Origin: Alphaproteobacteria bacterium
GTDB taxonomy: Bacteria; Pseudomonadota; Alphaproteobacteria; UBA9219
Direction: 5' to 3'
Length of the DNA: 25,094 nt
NCBI GenBank assembly: GCA_028716765.1
Contig: JAQUPC010000015.1
Coordinates: 1-25,094, forward strand
Under the pieces are notes generated by a model. It was not told the DNA's origin and searched no databases. It saw nothing but the letters and a program-made list of their open reading frames with translations. How positions within the stretch are numbered: the stretch's first letter is position 1; each line of letters starts with the position of its first letter. Positions 16,311 through 23,101 of this stretch are shown here, one piece after another. Position numbers and translations under genes: made by a program.

Positions 16311-17087
16311 ATGAATTTCCTCGCGCTTATTGGCCGTACGTTACTGAACTTTCTGGCTGCGACCGGCCAGATTGCATGGTTTACCGCCCGTTCCGTCAGC
16401 CATTGCTTCCGGCGGCCGCTCTATTTCAGTCAGATCGGCAGGCAGATTATCGATATCGGCTACTATTCGTTGCCGGTGGTAGGGTTGACCGCGCTTTTCA
16501 CAGGCATGGTGCTGGCCTTGCAAAGCTATTCCGGCTTTTCGCGTTTCGACGCCGAAACGGCCATTCCGACCGTCGTGGTTCTGTCGATCACGCGCGAACT
16601 TGGGCCGGTGATGGCCGGGTTGATGGTCGCCGGGCGCATCGGCGCGGCGATCGCCGCCGAACTCGGCACTATGCGCGTCACGGAACAGATCGATGCGCTC
16701 ACGACGCTTTCGACGAACCCCTATAAATACCTGATCGTGCCCCGGCTCATCGCCGGAACGTTCATGCTTCCCGTCCTTGTGTTGATCGCGGACATCATCG
16801 GCGTGTTCGGCGGCTTTATCGTCAGCGTCTACCGCCTTCATTTCAACGCCGCCAACTACATTTCGCAGACTTGGGAATATCTGGAGTATACCGACGTTTC
16901 CTCGGGCTTGTGGAAGGCGGCGACGTTCGGATTCATCGTCACGCTGATCGGCTGCTACAACGGCTTCAATTCCAAGGGCGGCGCGCAGGGCGTGGGCACG
17001 GCGACGATGAACGCGGTGGTGGCGTCCTCCATCCTGATCCTTATCTCCAACTACCTGCTGACGGGTATTCTCTTTGCCGGAAAGTAG
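16311..17087 (+). CDS. mlaE: MlaE-type phospholipid ABC transporter permease
   Basis: This 258-residue protein is an MlaE-family (DUF140) inner-membrane permease of the Mla/Mkl lipid transporters that move phospholipids between inner and outer membranes. Typical stretches are YYSLPVVGLTALFTGMVLALQ, the highly conserved ITRELGPVMAGLMVAGRIGAAIAAELGTM region (about residues 93-121), EQIDALTTLSTNP, and VPRLIAGTFMLP. A late FNSKGGAQGVGTATMNAVV is also characteristic. The ATG at 16311 has no strong ribosome-binding sequence but matches the family start. It is followed 7 bp later by mlaF. The mlaD substrate-binding gene that usually follows is absent here. Confidence 0.93.
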   Translation: MNFLALIGRTLLNFLAATGQIAWFTARSVSHCFRRPLYFSQIGRQIIDIGYYSLPVVGLTALFTGMVLALQSYSGFSRFDAETAIPTVVVLSITRELGPVMAGLMVAGRIGAAIAAELGTMRVTEQIDALTTLSTNPYKYLIVPRLIAGTFMLPVLVLIADIIGVFGGFIVSVYRLHFNAANYISQTWEYLEYTDVSSGLWKAATFGFIVTLIGCYNGFNSKGGAQGVGTATMNAVVASSILILISNYLLTGILFAGK

Positions 17088-17094
17088 AGCACAG

Positions 17095-17862
17095 ATGCCC
17101 AAGATCGAACTTCACGGGGTCACGAAGTCTTTTGGCGACAAGAAGGTTTTGCGCGGGATCGACCTGAGCATAGGTCAGGCGGAATCCGTCGTCGTGATCG
17201 GCGGTTCGGGTACCGGGAAATCCGTTCTGCTGAAATGCATACTTGGCATTCTTGAGCCTGAAGAGGGGTCGATAAAGATCGACGGCGAGGAGACGATCGG
17301 CCTGCGCGGCCAGAAGCGCGACGAGCATCTTGCCAAGTTCGGCATGCTGTTTCAGGGCTCGGCGTTGTTCGACTCTTTGCCGGTTTGGCAGAACGTGGCG
17401 TTTAAGCTTCTTCGTGCCTATAAGGTGCCGCGCAAGGAGGCCAGGGAGCGCGCCCTTGCTACGTTGGCATCGGTGGGGTTAAGCGCGGATGTGGGCGATC
17501 TTTGGCCTGCCGAACTGTCGGGCGGCATGCAAAAGCGCGTGGCACTGGCCCGCGCCATCGCGGCAAGGCCCGAGATCATCTTTTTCGACGAGCCTACGAC
17601 AGGCCTCGACCCGATCATGGCCGACGTCATCAACGAGCTTATCGTCAAATGCACGCGCGAAGTCGGCGCGACGACGCTTTCCATCACGCACGACATGGCC
17701 AGCGCCCGCAAGATCGCCGACCGGATCGCGATGTTGCATGAAGGGCGCATCATCTGGCAGGGGCCGAAGCGCGAAATCGACCACTCCCATAACCCTTATG
17801 TGGATCAGTTCATCCACGGCCGCGCCGACGGCCCGATCAAGATGCAGGTGCGGAAGTTTTAG
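17095..17862 (+). CDS. mlaF: MlaF-type phospholipid ABC transporter ATP-binding protein
   Basis: This 255-residue ATPase partners the adjacent MlaE. Walker A GGSGTGKS is at residues 36-43, the Q-loop is in MLFQGSALFDSLPVWQNVAF (84-103, the MlaF-type form), the signature LSGGMQKR at 141-148, Walker B IIFFDE at 161-166, and the switch His in SITHDM. The FQGSALFDSLPVWQNVAF and LSGGMQKRVALARA forms are typical of MlaF/Mkl rather than amino-acid transporters. I chose the ATG at 17095, just after mlaE's stop; an in-frame start at 17074 would overlap mlaE and add seven residues. Downstream there is a palindromic repeat and then purC instead of mlaD, so the MCE-domain component is encoded elsewhere. 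Confidence 0.93.
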   Translation: MPKIELHGVTKSFGDKKVLRGIDLSIGQAESVVVIGGSGTGKSVLLKCILGILEPEEGSIKIDGEETIGLRGQKRDEHLAKFGMLFQGSALFDSLPVWQNVAFKLLRAYKVPRKEARERALATLASVGLSADVGDLWPAELSGGMQKRVALARAIAARPEIIFFDEPTTGLDPIMADVINELIVKCTREVGATTLSITHDMASARKIADRIAMLHEGRIIWQGPKREIDHSHNPYVDQFIHGRADGPIKMQVRKF

Positions 17863-17900
17863 CTTCAAAACGCGATTAGAGCAGGGTGTAAATTTTTATA

Positions 17901-17991
17901 TTGATTGAAAAAACGTCATTCCGGACAATTTTCTTTTCGCCGTTTTGCGGCGAAAGAAAATTGAGCCGGAATGACGTTTATTATTGAATCA
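17901..17991. repeat. Palindromic repeat downstream of mlaF
   Basis: This is a long imperfect inverted repeat. AAACGTCATTCCGG (17911-17924) pairs perfectly with CCGGAATGACGTTT (17966-17979). Inside, CAATTTTCTTTTCGCC pairs with GGCGAAAGAAAATTG around a short loop. Weaker pairing continues outward through TTGATT/AATCAA. The same building blocks occur in the element at 19063-19264. It could act as a bidirectional transcription terminator between mlaF and purC, but its sequence marks it as a dispersed palindromic element. Confidence 0.88.
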
Positions 17992-18064
17992 AGGCCTTCA
18001 AGCCCGGCGGTTTGGATGCTTGCACTGGCTTGTTATCAGCGTTCCGATATGGCAAATTGCGCCT

Positions 18065-19054
18065 ATGACCCACGAAACACCCCCCTATCATGACCTCATC
18101 CGTGCGCGGCTGCGCGACGTTCTAACCGACGCGCATTACGATCAGCTTCCCGGCTTCGGCCGCGGCAAGGTGCGCGATCATTACGATCTCGGCGACGGGC
18201 GCATCATTATGATTGCCACGGATAGGCAGAGCGCGTTCGACCAGATCCTCGCCTCCGTGCCGTTCAAGGGGCAAGTGCTGACCGACACCGCGCGCTTCTG
18301 GTTCGACGCGACGAAAGACGTTGTCGCCAATCATGTCATCGAATATCCCGATCCGAACGTCATGGTCGTGCGCAAAATGGATATGGTGCCGGTCGAAGTC
18401 GTGGTGCGCGACTACCTGACGGGCTCGACGTCCACCTCCGTCTGGACGATGTACGAGAAAGGCGAGCGAACGCTCTACGGCGTGGATTTTCCGGACGGCA
18501 TGAAAAAAAACGAAAAGCTGCCCGTAACTCTGCTCACGCCGACCACCAAGGGCGCGATCGGCGCGCACGATGTGCCCATTACGGGGGACGAGATTGTCGC
18601 TCAGGGCCTGATGACGGAGGCCAAATGGCAGGAACTGGCGCAAACGGCGCTGGCTCTGTTCGCGCGCGGGCGCGAGATTGCGGCCAAACGCGGGCTGATA
18701 CTCGTCGATACCAAGTACGAGTTCGGCTATGACGAAAACGGCAAGCTGACCTTGGCCGACGAGATTCACACGCCCGACAGCAGCCGCTATTGGAAGGCCG
18801 ACAGCTACGAAGCGCGGCTTGCCGAAGGCAAGGAGCCGGAAAGTTTGGACAAGGAATTCTTGCGTCTTTGGATCGCGCGGCATTGCGATCCTTATAATGA
18901 CCCGATTCCGGATATCCCCGAGGAAACGCTGATCGAGTTCAGCGGAAAGTATATCGCGCTGTTCGAAACTATCTCGGGCCGGAAGTTCCAGCCGCCCCCC
19001 CCCTTGCCGTCTATACGCGACCGCATCTGGGAGAATTTGAAGCGGTTTGTGTAG
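18065..19054 (+). CDS. purC: SAICAR synthase, long (ADE1-like) type
   Basis: This 329-residue phosphoribosylaminoimidazole-succinocarboxamide synthase joins CAIR and aspartate with ATP in purine synthesis. The ATP-binding region has GRGKVRD (residues 33-39), and TDRQSAFDQIL (52-62) follows. EVVVRDYLTGS and LVDTKYEFG are the usual family motifs, and LADEIHTPDSSRYW carries catalytic acidic residues. The extended C-terminal part places it with the longer, yeast Ade1-like group found in some bacteria. I chose the ATG at 18065; an upstream frame to 17984 runs out of a palindromic repeat and is unlikely. A second, short-type purC lies about 2.2 kb away on the other strand. The gene stands alone, flanked on both sides by palindromic repeats. 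Confidence 0.92.
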   Translation: MTHETPPYHDLIRARLRDVLTDAHYDQLPGFGRGKVRDHYDLGDGRIIMIATDRQSAFDQILASVPFKGQVLTDTARFWFDATKDVVANHVIEYPDPNVMVVRKMDMVPVEVVVRDYLTGSTSTSVWTMYEKGERTLYGVDFPDGMKKNEKLPVTLLTPTTKGAIGAHDVPITGDEIVAQGLMTEAKWQELAQTALALFARGREIAAKRGLILVDTKYEFGYDENGKLTLADEIHTPDSSRYWKADSYEARLAEGKEPESLDKEFLRLWIARHCDPYNDPIPDIPEETLIEFSGKYIALFETISGRKFQPPPPLPSIRDRIWENLKRFV

Positions 19055-19062
19055 ACAGCCTT

Positions 19063-19264
19063 AACGTCATTCCGGGGCCTGCCACGCGCTGGAAGAAAGG
19101 TCGTGGCCATTCCTGGATCGTAAGCCTGTCAGCGTGTGGCAGGAACCCGGAATCCAGTAACCCTGTATACGGGGACTTTCTATCGGATACATTCACTGGA
19201 TCCCGGATCAATTTTCTTTCGCCTGCTATCGCAGCCGAAGAGAAAATTGTCCGGGATGACGTTT
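19063..19264. repeat. Composite palindromic element overlapping the deacetylase 3' end
   Basis: The element starts with AACGTCATTCCGG and ends with CCGGGATGACGTTT, forming an outer inverted repeat. Within it are nested hairpins: CCTGCCACGCGCTG with CAGCGTGTGGCAGG; CGGAATCCAGT with ACTGGATCCCGG; and CCCGGATCAATTTTCT with AGAAAATTGTCCGGG. The last block matches the element at 17901. The first bases lie 9 bp after the purC stop. The right part (19180-19263) is translated as the last 27 codons and stop of the deacetylase gene. Confidence 0.88.
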
Positions 19265-20061
19265 AGATTTGAAAGCGCAGCAACCCGATCTTCCAGGGTT
19301 TTCGCATCGGGCATGCCTATCACTCGCCGGATTTTGTTTTCCGCGCGGTGGCGCAGGCTCCACATGATCAGGCTTATCCATGCTGGTGTGCCGGGCGAGC
19401 GCTCGAAGGGTGCTTCGACGTCAAAATCGAAGGGATGCGTGTAGGTCCATAGACATTTATCCGGTCCGGCGCGTTTGATCCAGCGGCGAACCATAAAAAA
19501 AGGCAGGGCGTAGAGGTAAACGCCACCCAGATAGGGCACGCGTAGCGGTCCAACGTTCGCCACCGGTAAAGGCAACTCGATCATGCCGTTGGGCCATTGG
19601 AAGGGCTCGCGAGGCGCGTTCGGAAATCCGAAGCGTGAAATGTTCGTGGGCATGATGCTGGATGAATAGCGAAAGCCGAGTTCCGCAAGAACGTCCAGCG
19701 CCCAAAGGGTTTTCGGCGTCAGGGAAAAACACGGCGCGCGAAAGCCGGTAACCGGACGGCCGGAAAGCTGTTCAATCCGCATCTTGTCGATGCTGCTTTC
19801 GTGCCGGAATCTTTGCGGATTTTCCTGAGTCAAAGGAACATGATTGTGCGTGTGATAGGCGATTTCATGTCCGCGCGCGGCGATGGCCTTGACAAGATCG
19901 GGCGCTGTTTCGGCCACGCGGCCTACGGTGAAAAACGTGGCGCGGCGCTGGACGGCATCGCAAAAATCAAGCAGCTTTTGCGCCATCGCCGCATAGCGGC
20001 CATCCGGCGCATAGACGCCAGCGAGGTCTTCAAGATCGACGGTGAGGGAGACGCCTGTCAC
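19180..20061 (-). CDS. Polysaccharide deacetylase (NodB-like) with repeat-derived C terminus
   Basis: This 293-residue carbohydrate esterase family 4 protein belongs to the DUF3473/exopolysaccharide-type branch. Metal-binding residues are Asp9 and Asp12 in TVDLEDL and the histidines in YHTHNH. GFRAPCFSLTPKTLWALDVL and LGFRYSSSIMP are the next family motifs, and TYTHPFDFD comes near the end. It probably deacetylates a cell-surface polysaccharide. No signal peptide is evident. The GTG start overlaps the yceI stop as GTGA. The final 27 residues (267-293, beginning NVIPDNFLFG) are encoded by a palindromic repeat that has evidently replaced the original 3' end. The natural end was probably near residue 266. 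Confidence 0.88.
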   Translation of the reverse strand: MTGVSLTVDLEDLAGVYAPDGRYAAMAQKLLDFCDAVQRRATFFTVGRVAETAPDLVKAIAARGHEIAYHTHNHVPLTQENPQRFRHESSIDKMRIEQLSGRPVTGFRAPCFSLTPKTLWALDVLAELGFRYSSSIMPTNISRFGFPNAPREPFQWPNGMIELPLPVANVGPLRVPYLGGVYLYALPFFMVRRWIKRAGPDKCLWTYTHPFDFDVEAPFERSPGTPAWISLIMWSLRHRAENKIRRVIGMPDAKTLEDRVAALSNLNVIPDNFLFGCDSRRKKIDPGSSECIR

Positions 20062-20675
20062 TGCCTTATCGCCTGCATTTCAAGCAGGAGCGTAACGGTA
20101 TCGCCGAAACGGCCTGGCATTTCCGGCTCGTCACCCATGCCGAAGTCGGCGCGCTTGAAGCTGCCGCGCAGCGAAAGGCCTACGGCCGGACCTTCGTTGT
20201 TCCACATGCCACCGCCGCGCGGACTTTTTCCGGCCTGATTGAGCGTGGCTTCGAAGGTGAACGGCTTGGCAGTGCCGTGGACGTTGAGCGTGCCCTTGAT
20301 CTCCGCCTTGCCGTCCTTGAAAGTTGCTTCGGAAGCCGCGATGAAGCTGATTTCCGGATAGCGCCGCGCATCGAAAAGCGCCGTTAAATCGCGCGCGGCG
20401 CCGCCATTGGCCGTCATAAGGCTGTTGGCGTCGAGCGCAAGGCGGACGTGGCTGATGGTTTTTGCATCTTCGTCATACGCGAAGCTTCCGGTTGCCGACC
20501 GGAACAAGCCGAACAGATTGGAAAAGCCCATATCCATAATCTGGAACGCGGCATTGAACTGTATGGGCGGCACGTAATACTTGCCGGCTTCGGCATGAAG
20601 CGGCCTTGCGGCGGTCATTATCGCAATTACAACCAGGAGAAAAAATAGCCGGATATGCCTTTGGGCGAACGGCAT
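20058..20675 (-). CDS. YceI-family periplasmic protein
   Basis: This 205-residue protein has a signal peptide (basic start, core LFFLLVVIAIMTAA, cleavage near PLHA at about residue 28) and a YceI lipocalin-like domain thought to bind isoprenoid-like lipids. Typical features are the N-terminal FQIMDMGFSNLFGLF strand pair, IKGTLNVHGTAKPFTFEA in the middle, and LSLRGSFKRADFGMG near the end. The ATG at 20675 lies 12 bp after the lipoprotein gene's stop. Its own stop overlaps the deacetylase GTG. All three appear to be in one operon behind purC-purS. The ligand is unknown; any link to ubiquinone in this organism would be speculation. Confidence 0.9.
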   Translation of the reverse strand: MPFAQRHIRLFFLLVVIAIMTAARPLHAEAGKYYVPPIQFNAAFQIMDMGFSNLFGLFRSATGSFAYDEDAKTISHVRLALDANSLMTANGGAARDLTALFDARRYPEISFIAASEATFKDGKAEIKGTLNVHGTAKPFTFEATLNQAGKSPRGGGMWNNEGPAVGLSLRGSFKRADFGMGDEPEMPGRFGDTVTLLLEMQAIRQ

Positions 20676-20687
20676 TACTGCTCTCGC

Positions 20688-21023
20688 CTACATCCAATGG
20701 CCGGGAATGAAGCCCCAGCCGAATTCGTGTTGGTACCAGCGGTCGGCGCACCAGACGGCCGTGTGTGAAGGCCGTGGCATCAAATGACCGGGCCTCCAAT
20801 GGAATTCGGAGCCGTCATACGACCAATATCCCTTGCGCCAGATCTCGGTCATGGGATTGGCGGGAGACTGCTTTACTTCATATGGGGCCACAGGCGGCGA
20901 AATGGGAGAAAGCTGAATATAAACGGATGGCGGGGCTTTGACTTCATTCGTGGTCGAGCCGCAGGCGGACAAAGCCATAAGCAAGGGCAGGACAATCAAT
21001 AGCGCGGGGCGGGGGAGGGGCAT
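20688..21023 (-). CDS. Lipoprotein with WXXGXW repeats
   Basis: The 111-residue product has a type II signal peptide with lipobox LSAC (Cys about residue 22 after a leucine-rich core). It is therefore a predicted lipoprotein. The mature part carries WXXGXW-type aromatic repeats: WRKGYWSYDGSEFHWRPGHLM, cut here to its key residues W-x2-GYW and WRPGHLM, then WYQHEFGWGFIPGHWM at the very C terminus. Proteins with these repeats are envelope-associated with unknown function. The ATG at 21023 is chosen because AAGGA lies upstream and a signal peptide follows; the longer frame to 21236 reads antisense-like sequence inside purS. It sits 13 bp after purS. Confidence 0.82.
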   Translation of the reverse strand: MPLPRPALLIVLPLLMALSACGSTTNEVKAPPSVYIQLSPISPPVAPYEVKQSPANPMTEIWRKGYWSYDGSEFHWRPGHLMPRPSHTAVWCADRWYQHEFGWGFIPGHWM

Positions 21024-21036
21024 GACGTCCTTCTTC

Positions 21037-21276
21037 TTAAAGCACGCTGATACGGAAGTCTTCGATGACCATGTTGGCCAACAGCTTTTCAGCCATAGAC
21101 TTGGCCTGTTCCCTGGCTTTGGCGGGATCGGTTTCAGCCAGTTCCATTTCGATGGTCTTGCCGACGCGGACTTCGCCAACACCCTTGAAACCAAGGGAGC
21201 CCAGCGCATGGCCGATGGCCTTGCCCTGGGGGTCAAGCACGCCTTCTTTCAGCATGACGTCGATACGGAGTTTCAT
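21037..21276 (-). CDS. purS: FGAM synthase subunit PurS
   Basis: This 79-residue protein is the small PurS subunit of the three-part PurLQS formylglycinamidine ribonucleotide synthase, which helps pass ammonia from PurQ to PurL. It has the family start [20 protein letters not shown], then [19 protein letters not shown], and the ending [12 protein letters not shown]. The length is normal. The ATG overlaps the purC stop by 4 bp (ATGA), which fixes the start. purQ and purL, usually the next genes, are not here; a lipoprotein gene follows instead. Confidence 0.95.
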   Translation of the reverse strand: MKLRIDVMLKEGVLDPQGKAIGHALGSLGFKGVGEVRVGKTIEMELAETDPAKAREQAKSMAEKLLANMVIEDFRISVL

Positions 21277-22070
21277 CTCTTTTTCCTGTTGAGCGAAGTT
21301 ATATTGGCGATGCTTGAATCTTTACCCGCATTGTCGTCGGCCAGAATGCCGAGCCGCCGCGCCACTTCCTGATAGGCTTGCTCGACTTTGCCGAGGTCTT
21401 CGCGGAAGCGGTCCTTGTCCAGCTTTTCGTTCGTGTGCACGTCCCAAAGGCGGCAGTTGTCGGGGCTGATCTCGTCGGCCAGAACGATGCGCATTTCGTC
21501 GTGATCCCACAAGCGGCCGAACTCAAGCCGGAAATCGACCAGCTTCAGCCCGATGCCGAGGAACAAGCCCGACATATAGTCGTTGATGCGCAACGCCAGC
21601 GACATGATCTCTTCCATCTCGTAAGGGCTGGCCCAGCCGAAGGCTGTGATGTGCTCGTCGGACACGAAGGGATTGTCCAATTCGTCCTTTTTGTAGAAAA
21701 ACTCGACGATGGAGCGGGGCAGGGCCGTGCCTTCGGCAAGGCCGAGGCGCTTGGCGAACGACCCCGCCGCGACGTTGCGAACGACGATCTGGATCGGGAT
21801 GATTTCGACTTTCCGGATAAGCTGTTCGCGCATGTTGAGGCGGCGCATAAAATGCGTCGGCACGCCGATCTCGTTCAGGCGGCTCATCAGGTACTCGGAG
21901 ATGCGATTGTTCAGAACGCCCTTGCCGGTGATCGTGCCGCGCTTCTGATTGTGGTTTGAGGAGGTTTCGTCCTTGAAGTATTGCACAAGCGTTCCGGGCT
22001 CCGGCCCTTCGAAAAGAACCTTGCCGTTGCCTTCAAAGATGCGCCGCCGACGGGTCATGCGAATGTTCAT
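21273..22070 (-). CDS. purC: SAICAR synthase, short bacterial type
   Basis: This 265-residue product aligns along its length with alphaproteobacterial PurC. It has [75 protein letters not shown] ([11 protein letters not shown]), [12 protein letters not shown], and [15 protein letters not shown]. Two places look unusual. The ATP loop usually written EGKAK reads EGNGK (residues 13-17), and the usual KDDATAFN reads KDETSSNHN (33-41). The final Lys of the first motif is kept, and related Rickettsia enzymes also vary here, so activity may be retained. I chose the ATG at 22070; frames to 22127 or 22268 would add unrelated residues. It overlaps purS, its usual partner. Confidence 0.92.
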   Translation of the reverse strand: MNIRMTRRRRIFEGNGKVLFEGPEPGTLVQYFKDETSSNHNQKRGTITGKGVLNNRISEYLMSRLNEIGVPTHFMRRLNMREQLIRKVEIIPIQIVVRNVAAGSFAKRLGLAEGTALPRSIVEFFYKKDELDNPFVSDEHITAFGWASPYEMEEIMSLALRINDYMSGLFLGIGLKLVDFRLEFGRLWDHDEMRIVLADEISPDNCRLWDVHTNEKLDKDRFREDLGKVEQAYQEVARRLGILADDNAGKDSSIANITSLNRKKR

Positions 22071-22246
22071 TTTTTTCAACCACTTGGAAATCCGCAAAGC
22101 CGCACGGTCGCGGTCTGGTTGATTCATGATATAGCAGGGCCGAAGAGGCCTGACAACGATGGCGGAACGGGGCCGGAAACGGGCATTATTCATGGTTAAG
22201 CAGGTTTTGTTTTTTACTTTCGGGAGCCGTCTGATACTTTCACGAA

Positions 22247-23101
22247 ATGAAAGCGCAAGATATTTCAAGATATTTCAAGGAAGCGAGTTTGGCGAGCCAA
22301 ATAGGCTTGTTTGATCAATTCCGCGAGCAGGGCGATGCCAAGCCCATTATGAATTATTTGGCTTACGGCCGGCTGCTCGGGCGCAATTGCGATCTTCCGT
22401 TCATGCAAAAAATAGAGTTCTACGACGTACTCCGGCAGCGAAGCTACCGTCTGGCGGAAAAAGTTATGGCGAGTTCGTCTATCAATGATTTGGGAGAGCA
22501 AGTTCGCTTAACCGCTTTCAACGTAACGGCCCAGGCGGCGTGGAAATATCAGTGGAAGCCACTGCTGAAAGGAAAAGCCCTTGAGCAAAGGCTTATAAAT
22601 AGTGTTTTTATTGATTTTCGTTGCGTAACATACGGTAAAAATCGCGGAGGGCGGCGCGCTCGCTATTGCAACGAAGCCGGTTACCGCCCTGGACGCTTTG
22701 AAGCGGCGATCTGGCAGGGCGATACACTCTGCGGTTTAACATATGGCGGCAAGAATGAGGATTTTAAGGAAAATATAGTTGCGGTGCATTTATTGGAAGG
22801 CCATCCCGCCACCGTGCATCCGTTGAAGGGGAAGATTTTTAAGATCACCCTGATAGCCGCAGCCGCTTACGCACACGTTCTTGGACACGATCTTGTGCGC
22901 ATCGATGGTCCCTTTTCCAAAGGAACGCTCAAACAAGCGGGGAAACATAACCTAATTCTGAAGGAAGAACTGTGGGGCAGGTTGTTCTGGGGAAAACAAA
23001 GAAATGGATGGATATCGCATCCCGACATCTACGTGCCAGTGAGGCGTGTGATCGAAAACGGACAGTATATTCTGAACCAAACGACAGCTACCCCGACCTG
23101 A
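22247..23101 (+). CDS. Hypothetical protein, convergent with recG
   Basis: The product is 284 residues and not recognised. It has no signal peptide or membrane segment, and is basic with many aromatic residues. The N-terminal half is mainly helical. The second half (about 110-260) mixes strands and helices: [26 protein letters not shown], then a helix [17 protein letters not shown], then [11 protein letters not shown]. That order is loosely reminiscent of an acyltransferase (GNAT-like) fold, but I see no diagnostic acetyl-CoA loop. The ATG at 22247 lacks a good ribosome-binding sequence. Its 3' end overlaps the recG 3' end by 14 bp. A+T content is somewhat above its neighbours. Confidence 0.7.
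   Translation: MKAQDISRYFKEASLASQIGLFDQFREQGDAKPIMNYLAYGRLLGRNCDLPFMQKIEFYDVLRQRSYRLAEKVMASSSINDLGEQVRLTAFNVTAQAAWKYQWKPLLKGKALEQRLINSVFIDFRCVTYGKNRGGRRARYCNEAGYRPGRFEAAIWQGDTLCGLTYGGKNEDFKENIVAVHLLEGHPATVHPLKGKIFKITLIAAAAYAHVLGHDLVRIDGPFSKGTLKQAGKHNLILKEELWGRLFWGKQRNGWISHPDIYVPVRRVIENGQYILNQTTATPT

Noticed and set aside
16341..17102. 253-codon minus-strand frame over mlaE
   Set aside because: Arginine/histidine/aspartate-rich shadow composition, antisense to a strongly conserved permease.
17911..17979. Simple rho-independent terminator of mlaF
   Set aside because: It may terminate transcription, but no T-run immediately follows the long stem and its arms recur at 19063-19264, so a dispersed palindromic repeat is the better description.
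18122..18883. 253-codon minus-strand frame over the long-type purC
   Set aside because: Shadow of a conserved enzyme gene; no family resemblance.
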